A DNA stretch of 21,049 bases from Pseudomonadota bacterium (lineage in GTDB: Bacteria > Pseudomonadota > Gammaproteobacteria > Burkholderiales > Rhodocyclaceae): NCBI GenBank assembly GCA_023459095.1, contig JAEWVQ010000077.1, forward strand, positions 1-21,049, read 5' to 3'. Below the pieces are notes generated by a model. That model saw only the letters and a list, made by a program, of their open reading frames with translations. It did no database searches and had not been told where the DNA came from. This document shows, one piece after another, positions 15,145-21,049 of the stretch (positions are counted from its first letter, which is position 1; the number at the start of each line of letters is the position of its first letter). The position numbers were made by a program, and so were the translations under genes.

Positions 15145-15903
15145 TCAGTCCGGGCGTCCCAGGAAGTGTTTGGCGTATTTGCCGGCGAGCCGGCTCATCG
15201 GCATGAGGATGGGCAGGTCGGCGGTGTTGAAGTCGGGATCCCACGCCGGCTCGCCGCAGATCCACGCCCCGGCGCGCAGGTAGCCCTTGATCAGCGGCGG
15301 CGCGTCGGCGGGGACGTCGTTGCGCAGCATCTCCAGCGGCAGCGGGCAGCGCGGGAACACGCGGTATTCGAGCGGGGCGAGGTGGGTCTCGCACAGCCGA
15401 TTATACAGATTGGCCGCATTGTGCCCGCCGTCGGCCATGCTCACCGAGGCGCAGCCGATCAGGTAGTCGTAGCCGTTGTCCTGCATGTAGCGCGCGAGTC
15501 CGGACCACAGCAGGGCGATCACCGCGCCGCTGCGGTAGTCGGCGTCGATGCACGAGCGCCCGATCTCGACGATGCGGTTGCGCAGGTGCTGCAGGCGGGT
15601 GAGGTCGAACTCGTTCTCCGAGTAGTAGCCGCCGATGCGGCGCGCGGCCATCGGCGACAGGATGCGGTAGGTGCCGACGATGCGCCCGGCGTCCTCGTCG
15701 CGCACGATCAGGTGGTCGCAGAACGGATCGTAGATGTCGCGATCGACGCCCGGGGTGCGCGTGGGCAGGCGCGCTCCCATCTCCTCGGCGAACACCCGGT
15801 AGCGCAGCTTCTGTGCTTCGAGGATCTCGGTCTCGCAGGTGGCGAGGGCGACGTGGAGATTGCGCCCGGCGCGGGCGTCGAGCTGCGTGCGGGTCTGGAG
15901 CAT
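15145..15903 (-). CDS. olsB: L-ornithine N-alpha-acyltransferase (OlsB-like, GNAT superfamily)
   Basis: This 252-residue protein matches the OlsB/hemolysin-like acyltransferase family: AQKLRYRVFAEEMGARLP near residue 30, CDHLIVRDEDAGRIVGTYRI, then the cofactor-binding region VEIGRSCIDADYRSGAVIALLW, followed by YLIGCASVSM and the late PPLIKGYLRAGAWICGEPAWDPDFNTAD block typical of this family. It adds a 3-hydroxyacyl chain from acyl-ACP to ornithine, making lyso-ornithine lipid, the first step of a phosphate-free membrane lipid. ATG 15903 is chosen because AAGGA lies seven bases upstream; an in-frame start at 15969 is less likely. The gene is divergent from the HIT gene and ends 83 bases before the olsA start. 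Confidence 0.87.
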   Translation of the reverse strand: MLQTRTQLDARAGRNLHVALATCETEILEAQKLRYRVFAEEMGARLPTRTPGVDRDIYDPFCDHLIVRDEDAGRIVGTYRILSPMAARRIGGYYSENEFDLTRLQHLRNRIVEIGRSCIDADYRSGAVIALLWSGLARYMQDNGYDYLIGCASVSMADGGHNAANLYNRLCETHLAPLEYRVFPRCPLPLEMLRNDVPADAPPLIKGYLRAGAWICGEPAWDPDFNTADLPILMPMSRLAGKYAKHFLGRPD

Positions 15904-15952
15904 GGCGCGGTCCTTGGTCCGGTGCGGGTGGCGCCATTCTCGAAAGCCTGCG

Positions 15953-15981
15953 TTGCGGCGCGGTGACACGCCGATTACGAT
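15953..15981 (+). promoter_or_regulatory. Candidate sigma-70 promoter for the HIT-family gene
   Basis: TTGCGG (15953-15958) and TACGAT (15976-15981) are separated by exactly 17 bases and lie upstream of the HIT start in the divergent gap with olsB. Consensus matches are three of six and four of six, so this is only a candidate. Confidence 0.3.
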
Positions 15982-16028
15982 GCGATGACGTTATTTATGC
16001 ATCCCGATAATGAGAGGAGGCTTCCCCG

Positions 16029-16439
16029 ATGGACAATTGCGTGTTCTGTCGCATCGCGCGTGGCGAGCTGCCGGCGTCGACGGTGTACGAGGACGACCAC
16101 GTACTGGTGATCATGGACATCCAGTCGGTCAACCCCGGACACATGCTGGTGCTGGTGAAGGCGCACCACGACAACATCTACACCCTCGACGAAGGTCTGG
16201 TGGCCGCTGCCTTCGGCACCGCTGCGCGCATGGCGCGCGCGGTCAAGCAGGCCTATGGCTGCGAGGGTGTGACCCTGCTGCAGGCGAACGAGATCGCCGG
16301 CGCGCAGACCGTGTTCCATTTCCACATTCACGTGCTGCCGCGCTGGCGCGACGATGGCATGGCGCTGGCGTGGCCGGCGAAGAATCCGTCGCGCGAGGCG
16401 CTCGAGGAAATGGCGCTGCGCGTGCGCGCCGCGCTGTAG
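16029..16439 (+). CDS. HIT-family nucleotide hydrolase/transferase
   Basis: This 136-residue protein has the histidine-triad signature HFHIHVLPRW (about residues 97-106), in which the middle histidine is the nucleophile that attacks nucleoside phosphoramidates or dinucleotides. MDNCVFCRIARGELPAS at the N-terminus, with its CxxC pair, and MDIQSVNPGHMLVLVKAHH are classic for the HinT/Hit branch. It is a full-length cytoplasmic enzyme; the exact substrate cannot be told from sequence. ATG 16029 follows a strong ribosome site (GAGAGGAGG at 16012-16020). It stands alone between the divergent olsB and the downstream ilvD. Confidence 0.93.
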   Translation: MDNCVFCRIARGELPASTVYEDDHVLVIMDIQSVNPGHMLVLVKAHHDNIYTLDEGLVAAAFGTAARMARAVKQAYGCEGVTLLQANEIAGAQTVFHFHIHVLPRWRDDGMALAWPAKNPSREALEEMALRVRAAL

Positions 16440-16516
16440 GCGGGGTGCGATGCGGGGGCGCGCACCATCGTGGCGCGCGCCACGCCGCAGGCCGTGCCGG
16501 GGAGGGCGCGGGCGGG

Positions 16517-16522
16517 TAGAAT
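16517..16522 (+). promoter_or_regulatory. Possible -10 box of ilvD
   Basis: TAGAAT (16517-16522) matches the -10 consensus at five of six positions and lies 35 bases before the ilvD ATG, with a GGAG ribosome site at 16547-16550. A clear -35 box is lacking. No leader peptide or attenuator is visible in the 118-base gap. Confidence 0.4.
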
Positions 16523-16557
16523 GAGCCGCTTTCCTCCCCTGTTTCCGGAGCGCAGTC

Positions 16558-18408
16558 ATGCCCCAATACCGTTCCCGCACGTCCACCGCCGGCCGCAACA
16601 TGGCAGGGGCTCGCGCCCTGTGGCGCGCCACCGGCATGAAGGACGGCGACTTCGAAAAGCCGATCATCGCGATCGCCAACAGCTTCACCCAGTTCGTGCC
16701 CGGCCACGTGCACCTCAAGGATCTCGGCCAACTCGTGGCCCGCGAGATCGAGGCCGCGGGCGGCGTCGCCAAGGAATTCAACACCATCGCGGTCGATGAC
16801 GGCATCGCCATGGGCCACGGCGGCATGCTGTACTCGCTGCCCAGCCGCGAGCTGATCGCCGACAGTGTCGAGTACATGTGCAACGCCCACACCGCTGACG
16901 CGCTGGTGTGCATCTCGAACTGCGACAAGATCACTCCGGGCATGCTGATGGCCGCGCTGCGCCTGAACATCCCCACCATCTTCGTGTCCGGTGGGCCGAT
17001 GGAGGCGGGCAAGGTGAAGTGGGAGGCCAAGGTGATCTCGCTCGACCTCGTCGATGCGATGGTCAAGGCCGCCGACAAGAGCTGCTCGGACGAGGAAGTC
17101 GACGCCATCGAGCGCTCCGCCTGCCCGACCTGTGGTTCGTGCTCCGGCATGTTCACCGCCAATTCGATGAACTGCCTGACCGAGGCGCTCGGCCTGTCGC
17201 TGCCCGGCAACGGCACCACGCTCGCCACCCACGCCGATCGCGAACGCCTGTTCCGCGAAGCCGGACAGCGCATCGTCGGTCTCGCCAAGCGTTACTACGA
17301 AGAGGACGACGCTTCGGTGCTGCCGCGCTCGATCGCGTCCTTTGCCGCGTTCGAGAACGCGATCAGCCTGGATGTGGCGATGGGCGGTTCGACCAACACC
17401 GTGCTGCACCTGCTCGCCGCCGCGCGCGAGGCCGGGGTGGACTTCACGATGAAGGACATCGACCGCATCAGCCGGCGCGTGCCCTGCCTGTGCAAGGTCG
17501 CACCCGCGATCGCCGACGTGCACATCGAGGACGTCCATCGCGCGGGCGGCATCATGGGCATCCTCGGCGAACTCGACCGCGCTGGCCTGCTCAACCGCGA
17601 CGTGCCCACCGTGCACAGCAAGACCCTGGGCGAGGCGCTGTCGCGCTGGGACATCATGCAGGCTCACGACAAGGCGGTGTTCGACTTCTTCCTCGCCGCG
17701 CCGGGTGGCGTGCCCACCCAGGTCGCGTTCAGCCAGAACCGGCGCTGGAACGAGCTCGACATGGACCGCGCCGGCGGCGTGATCCGCAACAAGGCCCACG
17801 CCTTCAGCGCCGACGGCGGGCTCGCCGTGCTCTACGGCAACATCGCCGAGAAGGGCTGCATCGTGAAGACCGCCGGGGTCGACGAGTCGATCTGGACCTT
17901 CACCGGCAAGGCCCGCGTGTACGAGAGCCAGGAAGATGCGGTCGATGGCATCCTCGGCGAGCAGGTCCAGGCCGGCGACGTCGTCATCATCCGTTACGAA
18001 GGTCCGAAGGGCGGCCCCGGCATGCAGGAAATGCTCTACCCGACCTCGTACCTGAAGAGCCGCGGCCTGGGCGCGCAGTGCGCGCTGCTCACCGACGGCC
18101 GTTTCTCCGGCGGCACCTCCGGCCTGTCGATCGGCCACGCCTCGCCGGAAGCGGCCTGCGGCGGTGCGATCGCGCTGGTCGAGGACGGCGACACGATCGA
18201 GATCGACATTCCCAACCGCCGCATCCACCTCGCCATCGCCGATGCCGAACTCGCCCGCCGGCGCGCGGCGATGGAGGCGAAGGGTGCCGCGGCGTGGAAG
18301 CCGGTCAAGCGCGAGCGCGTGGTCAGTGCCGCGCTGCAGGCCTACGCCGCGCTCACCACCTCGGCCGACACCGGCGCGGTGCGCGACGTCACCCAGGTCC
18401 AGCGCTGA
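16558..18408 (+). CDS. ilvD: Dihydroxy-acid dehydratase
   Basis: This 616-residue protein has the same length as the enterobacterial enzyme. It converts 2,3-dihydroxy-isovalerate and -methylvalerate to the 2-keto acids that lead to valine, isoleucine and leucine. The N-terminus (SRTSTAGRNMAGARALWRAT) is diagnostic. Iron-sulfur and active-site cysteines are seen in CISNCDKITPGM (about 118-129) and CPTCGSCSGMFTANSMN (about 192-208), and the late TDGRFSGGTSGLSIGHASPE motif is intact (about 511-530). GGAG precedes ATG 16558 by seven bases. The downstream small gene starts one base after the stop, so they may share a transcript, although their roles differ. Confidence 0.97.
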   Translation: MPQYRSRTSTAGRNMAGARALWRATGMKDGDFEKPIIAIANSFTQFVPGHVHLKDLGQLVAREIEAAGGVAKEFNTIAVDDGIAMGHGGMLYSLPSRELIADSVEYMCNAHTADALVCISNCDKITPGMLMAALRLNIPTIFVSGGPMEAGKVKWEAKVISLDLVDAMVKAADKSCSDEEVDAIERSACPTCGSCSGMFTANSMNCLTEALGLSLPGNGTTLATHADRERLFREAGQRIVGLAKRYYEEDDASVLPRSIASFAAFENAISLDVAMGGSTNTVLHLLAAAREAGVDFTMKDIDRISRRVPCLCKVAPAIADVHIEDVHRAGGIMGILGELDRAGLLNRDVPTVHSKTLGEALSRWDIMQAHDKAVFDFFLAAPGGVPTQVAFSQNRRWNELDMDRAGGVIRNKAHAFSADGGLAVLYGNIAEKGCIVKTAGVDESIWTFTGKARVYESQEDAVDGILGEQVQAGDVVIIRYEGPKGGPGMQEMLYPTSYLKSRGLGAQCALLTDGRFSGGTSGLSIGHASPEAACGGAIALVEDGDTIEIDIPNRRIHLAIADAELARRRAAMEAKGAAAWKPVKRERVVSAALQAYAALTTSADTGAVRDVTQVQR

Positions 18409-18409
18409 C

Positions 18410-18604
18410 ATGGACGCGGAACTCACCCGGCTCGAGGCCCAGATCGAACAGCTGATCGGGCTCTACGAAGGCATGAAGGGCAGCAGGCGCGAGCTGCTCG
18501 CGCGCGTCGCACGGCTCGAGGCCGAGAACCATCAGTTGTCGGACAAGCTCAAGCTCGCCACCGGCCGGCTCGAAGCGGTCCTGGCGAAGCTCCCCGAAGG
18601 CTGA
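18410..18604 (+). CDS. Small coiled-coil protein, TIGR02449/ZapB-like
   Basis: This 64-residue protein is almost entirely a predicted coiled coil: LTRLEAQIEQLIGLYEG followed by ELLARVARLEAENHQLSDKL, with leucines at heptad spacing. Small proteins of this kind sit directly upstream of zapA in many beta- and gammaproteobacteria (TIGR02449-type) and resemble ZapB, suggesting a part in the cell-division ring, though this is inferred from position and shape. The ATG at 18410 lies one base after the ilvD stop. The same frame is open upstream within ilvD, but that part is a shadow. zapA follows after 11 bases. Confidence 0.82.
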   Translation: MDAELTRLEAQIEQLIGLYEGMKGSRRELLARVARLEAENHQLSDKLKLATGRLEAVLAKLPEG

Positions 18605-18615
18605 GGAACGAAGGC

Positions 18616-18912
18616 ATGGAAACGCTCGACATCATGTTGCTGGGCAAGGAGTACCGCGTCGCCTGCCCCGCCGAGGACAAGGAGGGCCTGCTCGCCGCAG
18701 TCGCCCTGCTTGATCGGCGGCTGGGCGAAACCGCGTCCAGAACCAATGCTTCCGGCGAGAAACTGGCGGTGATGACCGCGCTCAATATCGCGCATGAATA
18801 CCTCCAGCATCAGCGCGGCAACGGGTTTGACATGCCGGCGGCGAAGCGTAGAATCGAACTCATGAAAGCGCGCCTGGATGGGGTCCTCGCCCAGCAAGAC
18901 AGGTTGTTTTAG
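18616..18912 (+). CDS. zapA: Cell division protein ZapA
   Basis: This 98-residue protein shows the ZapA pattern: METLDIMLLGKEYRVACPAEDKEGLLAAV at the N-terminal globular head (the typical D-I-x-x-x-G-K-x-Y strand), the helix LLDRRLGETASRTN, and VMTALNIAHEYLQHQ leading into a C-terminal coiled-coil helix with RRIELMKARLDGVLAQQ. ZapA tetramers crosslink FtsZ filaments at midcell. The gene is preceded by GAGG and immediately followed by the 6S RNA gene, a conserved arrangement in proteobacteria that supports the call. Confidence 0.93.
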   Translation: METLDIMLLGKEYRVACPAEDKEGLLAAVALLDRRLGETASRTNASGEKLAVMTALNIAHEYLQHQRGNGFDMPAAKRRIELMKARLDGVLAQQDRLF

Positions 18913-18944
18913 GTCCGGGGAGGTTGCCGGCGCGCACACGATCA

Positions 18945-19124
18945 ATCCCCTGCAGTGTTCGTCGAAGTCGTAGATTCCTTGAACCAATGTCGAGAGACTT
19001 GGTTGCGGACCTCAAAGCCGCTGGTGTGCATGCCCCTAGCCGGGTGAGCCTGACGCGGTGGGAAAGCGACCTCCCTGAACCCTAGGTTCAGGATGCCCGG
19101 CGGAGACGGCACAGGCGGGGGGCC
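18945..19124 (+). ncRNA. ssrS: 6S RNA
   Basis: The region just after zapA has the features of 6S RNA, the regulator that binds sigma-70 RNA polymerase in stationary phase. CCCCTGCAGTGTTCG at the 5' side can form the closing stem with GCACAGGCGGGG at the 3' side. A 3'-half hairpin CCTGAACCCTAGGTTCAGG (19074-19092) corresponds to the conserved 6S hairpin of enterobacteria, and GATGCCCGGCGGAGACGGCA follows it as in known 6S sequences. The length of about 180 bases is typical. Ends are approximate. A strong terminator follows within a few bases. Confidence 0.85.
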
Positions 19125-19130
19125 AAAAGC

Positions 19131-19161
19131 AAAAAGGCGCGGTCATCGACCGCGCCTTTTT
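19131..19161. terminator. Bidirectional intrinsic terminator after 6S RNA
   Basis: AAAAAGGCGCGGTC (19131-19144) and GACCGCGCCTTTTT (19148-19161) form a perfect 14-bp stem with a three-base loop. The A and T tracts are symmetrical, so it can stop transcripts from both the 6S RNA side and the convergent DUF1850/TRAP side, whose last stop codon is at 19211. Confidence 0.95.
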
Positions 19162-19210
19162 CGTTGATGCCAGGCGTCGCCACACCACGGGACGCTCGCC
19201 GCTCCGGCAT

Positions 19211-19582
19211 TCACGCGCAGGGAAACAGCTCGATCACCGCGGTCTCCGGCAGGCCGGGCAGATGATCGGCGAGCGGGCGGCAACCGGCCGGCGTGCACAG
19301 CGTGTAGCCGGCGGCCCACGGCGAGTGGGTCAGCGCCAGTCGCGGCAGGCGCCGCGTGGCGTGGTAGTGCCACACGCCGTCCTGCAGGCGCGCTCCGGCG
19401 GGGGGCTCCATGCCCGCGCCCGAGCCGCGGATGCGGCCCTCCGTCAGCACCAGTTCGGTGCGCGTAATTTGCCAGTCTTCTTCCCAGCGGATCTTTTCGA
19501 TCGAATGCGTCCAGGCCAGGGTGAAGGTGCTGGTGGCGAGTTTCGCGACCAGCATCCCGCTTGCCAGACAGAGCAGGCTCAC
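19211..19582 (-). CDS. DUF1850 family protein (TRAP-TAXI partner)
   Basis: This 123-residue protein matches DUF1850: an N-terminal hydrophobic segment (MSLLCLASGMLVAKLATS), FTLAWTHSIEKIRWEEDWQI (the family's conserved H-S block), then GSGAGMEPP and a C-terminal stretch with two cysteines in TLCTPAGCRPL. Function is unknown; the family is almost always encoded next to fused TRAP permeases of the TAXI type, as here, 21 bases after the permease stop. The start is GTG 19582, with ATG at codon 10 as an alternative. A single N-terminal anchor or signal peptide suggests a periplasmic location. Confidence 0.82.
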   Translation of the reverse strand: MSLLCLASGMLVAKLATSTFTLAWTHSIEKIRWEEDWQITRTELVLTEGRIRGSGAGMEPPAGARLQDGVWHYHATRRLPRLALTHSPWAAGYTLCTPAGCRPLADHLPGLPETAVIELFPCA

Positions 19583-19603
19583 CGCGCAGCGCCCTGACTG
19601 CGC

Positions 19604-21049
19604 TCAGGCGTGCGCCGCGGTGCGGCGCCGGAGCCAGAACTGCACGCCGAAGAAGGCCACGGTGAGCGCGACCCCGATCTGGTCGGACAGCGGATCGGCG
19701 GCGACCAGCAAGGCCGCGGCGGCGAAGGCCCAGAGCCGCCCGGGCCAGGACACCGGTTGCCACAGGTAACCGATCGAGGCCACGCCCCACAGGCCGATCG
19801 CGAGCAGCGCCTTGCTCACGATCCAGATCACCGCCAGTGCGTCGGGGTCGCCCTGCAGCATCAGCTCGGGGGCGTACACTGCCATGTAGGGCACGATGAA
19901 GCCGGCAAGCGCGATGCGCACCGCCTGCACGCCGATCTTCATCCCCGACACGCCGGCGATCGGCGCTGCGGCGAACGCCGCCAGGGCGACCGGCGGGGTG
20001 AGGTCGGCCATGATCCCGAAATAGAACACGAACATGTGGCTGACGATCAGTGGCACGCCGAGGTCGAGGAGTGCGGGCGCTGCCAGTGACGAAGTGATGA
20101 TGTAGTTGGGGATGGTCGGTATGCCCATGCCGAGCAGCAGGCACACCAGCATGGTCAGCACCAGCGACAGCAGCAGGTTGTCGCGGCCGAGCGCGAGGAT
20201 CATGTTGGCGAACGAGGTCGCCGCGCCGGTCAGGGTGAGCACGCCGATGATCACGCCGACCAGCGCGCACGCCACGCCCACAGGCAGCGCGTGGCGGGCA
20301 CCGTTGGCGAGGGCTTCGACCGCGATCCGCAGCGTGGCGCGGCCGCCTTGCACGCAGGCGCAGACCACGCACAGCGCGGCGATGATGAGGAGGAAGGCGC
20401 TGATGCCCCACTTGAGGAAGCTCGAACACAGCAGCCCGAGCGCGATCCAGAACGCGGTGCGCAGCACGTTGCCGCGCAGGCGCAGCGCGATCGCGGCGCC
20501 GAAGATCAGCACCGCGGTGAGTGCCAGCCCCACCGTGCCGGAGAACAGCGGGGTGTAGCCGGAGAACAGCAGCCACACCAGGATTGCGAGCGGCAGCAGC
20601 AGATACCAGCCCCGGTGCAGCGCCGCCCACGGGTCTGGGCAGTCCTTCTTCGGCAGGCCGTGGAGGCCGGCGCGGCCGGCTTCCAGATGCACCATCCAGA
20701 ATGCGGTGACGAAGTAGAGGATGGCCGGAATCAGTGCGGCCTTGACGATCTCCACATAGGCTACGCCGATGGTCTCGGCCATGATGAAGGCCACCGCGCC
20801 CATCACCGGCGGCATGATCTGTCCGCCCATGCTCGCGGTGGCCTCGACGCCGCCGGCGAATTCCGGGCGATAGCCGAAGCGCTTCATCAGCGGAATGGTG
20901 AACTGGCCGGTGGTGACCACGTTGGCTACCCCCGAGCCGTTGATCGTGCCCATCAGGCCGGAGGAGATCACCGACACCTTGGCCGGACCGCCGCGGGTGT
21001 GGCCGACGGTGCCGAGGGCGAAATCGGTGAACAGGCGGATCATGCCGGC
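19604..21049 (-). CDS. Fused TRAP transporter permease (DctQ-DctM type, TAXI family), N-terminus beyond window
   Basis: The frame is open from the right edge to the stop at 19604, giving about 481 residues of a protein normally 650-850 long, so the N-terminal part is missing. GTVGHTRGGPAKVSVISSGLMGTINGSGVANVVTTGQFTIPLMKRFGY and the later GGVEATASMGGQIMPPVMGAVAFIMAE are signatures of the large TRAP subunit. At least nine further hydrophobic spans follow, with GMGIPTIPNYI and LGVPLIVSHMFVFYFGIMADLTPPVALAAFAA, again typical. It imports carboxylates or related solutes with a sodium gradient, together with a periplasmic TAXI binding protein that should lie outside the window. The substrate cannot be told. 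Confidence 0.9.
   Translation of the reverse strand, partial: AGMIRLFTDFALGTVGHTRGGPAKVSVISSGLMGTINGSGVANVVTTGQFTIPLMKRFGYRPEFAGGVEATASMGGQIMPPVMGAVAFIMAETIGVAYVEIVKAALIPAILYFVTAFWMVHLEAGRAGLHGLPKKDCPDPWAALHRGWYLLLPLAILVWLLFSGYTPLFSGTVGLALTAVLIFGAAIALRLRGNVLRTAFWIALGLLCSSFLKWGISAFLLIIAALCVVCACVQGGRATLRIAVEALANGARHALPVGVACALVGVIIGVLTLTGAATSFANMILALGRDNLLLSLVLTMLVCLLLGMGIPTIPNYIITSSLAAPALLDLGVPLIVSHMFVFYFGIMADLTPPVALAAFAAAPIAGVSGMKIGVQAVRIALAGFIVPYMAVYAPELMLQGDPDALAVIWIVSKALLAIGLWGVASIGYLWQPVSWPGRLWAFAAAALLVAADPLSDQIGVALTVAFFGVQFWLRRRTAAHA

Noticed and set aside
14270..15966. Plus-strand open frames opposite olsA and olsB
   Set aside because: Antisense shadows of the two acyltransferase genes, with no ribosome sites or motifs.
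15975..17288. Long minus-strand open frame opposite the HIT gene and ilvD
   Set aside because: Overlaps two clear plus-strand genes; translation is compositionally odd and unrecognisable.
16243..18426. Very long minus-strand open frame (727 codons) opposite ilvD
   Set aside because: It is the antisense of an unmistakable full-length ilvD; low-stop antisense frames are normal in GC-rich genes, and the translation has no recognisable motif.
19143..20630. 495-codon minus-strand frame overlapping the TRAP permease and DUF1850 gene
   Set aside because: Arg/Ala/Gly-rich shadow in a different frame of the same strand; the TRAP and DUF1850 frames carry clear family motifs.

Overview
The window looks like a chromosomal segment of a GC-rich betaproteobacterium, most likely Rhodocyclales of the Thauera/Azoarcus type. 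This is inferred from the strong G/C bias at third codon positions, the surface-protein family at the left edge, the olsB-olsA pair, the TIGR02449-like/zapA/6S RNA arrangement and the fused TRAP permease. No 16S rRNA or other definitive taxonomic marker is present.

Left edge (1-1687): the 3' part of a secreted surface-layer-like protein, closed by a strong intrinsic terminator. Positions 1873-13511 hold a plus-strand surface-glycan locus. Its first gene is a secreted parvulin prolyl isomerase. Then come an ABC-2 permease and ATPase of the Wzm/Wzt type with a C-terminal glycan-recognition-like domain, a degenerate LpxL/HtrB-like acyltransferase, a NodB-type polysaccharide deacetylase, a small protein of unknown function and a very large multi-module glycosyltransferase. 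After a 140-bp gap with a perfect TATAAT box there is a second group: a GT-C-type multi-membrane-span glycosyltransferase, a DPM1-like GT2 and a GtrA-family membrane protein. Together these resemble the three-part Gtr glycan side-chain modification systems. Three guanine runs of eight or nine bases lie inside three of these genes and are candidate phase-variation sites.

Positions 13610-14245 hold a decayed insertion sequence of the IS1182 type: a frameshifted, internally deleted transposase between imperfect 19-bp inverted repeats. It separates the glycan locus from conserved core genes.

The right part (14261-21049) is core metabolism and cell biology: olsA and olsB (ornithine-lipid synthesis, minus strand), a divergent HIT-family hydrolase, ilvD (branched-chain amino acid synthesis), a TIGR02449-like small coiled-coil protein, zapA (FtsZ-ring factor) and 6S RNA. 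A perfect 14-bp terminator hairpin serves the convergent ends of the 6S RNA and of a minus-strand DUF1850/TRAP-TAXI permease pair. The permease runs off the right edge.

How the genes work together (inference): a polysaccharide is built in the cytoplasm, exported by the ABC transporter after recognition of its end by the ATPase C-terminal domain, and trimmed by the deacetylase. The GT-C/GT2/GtrA group then decorates it on the periplasmic side. The locus lacks an initiating sugar-phosphate transferase and nucleotide-sugar genes, so these must lie elsewhere. There are no tRNA genes, CRISPR arrays or phage genes in the window.
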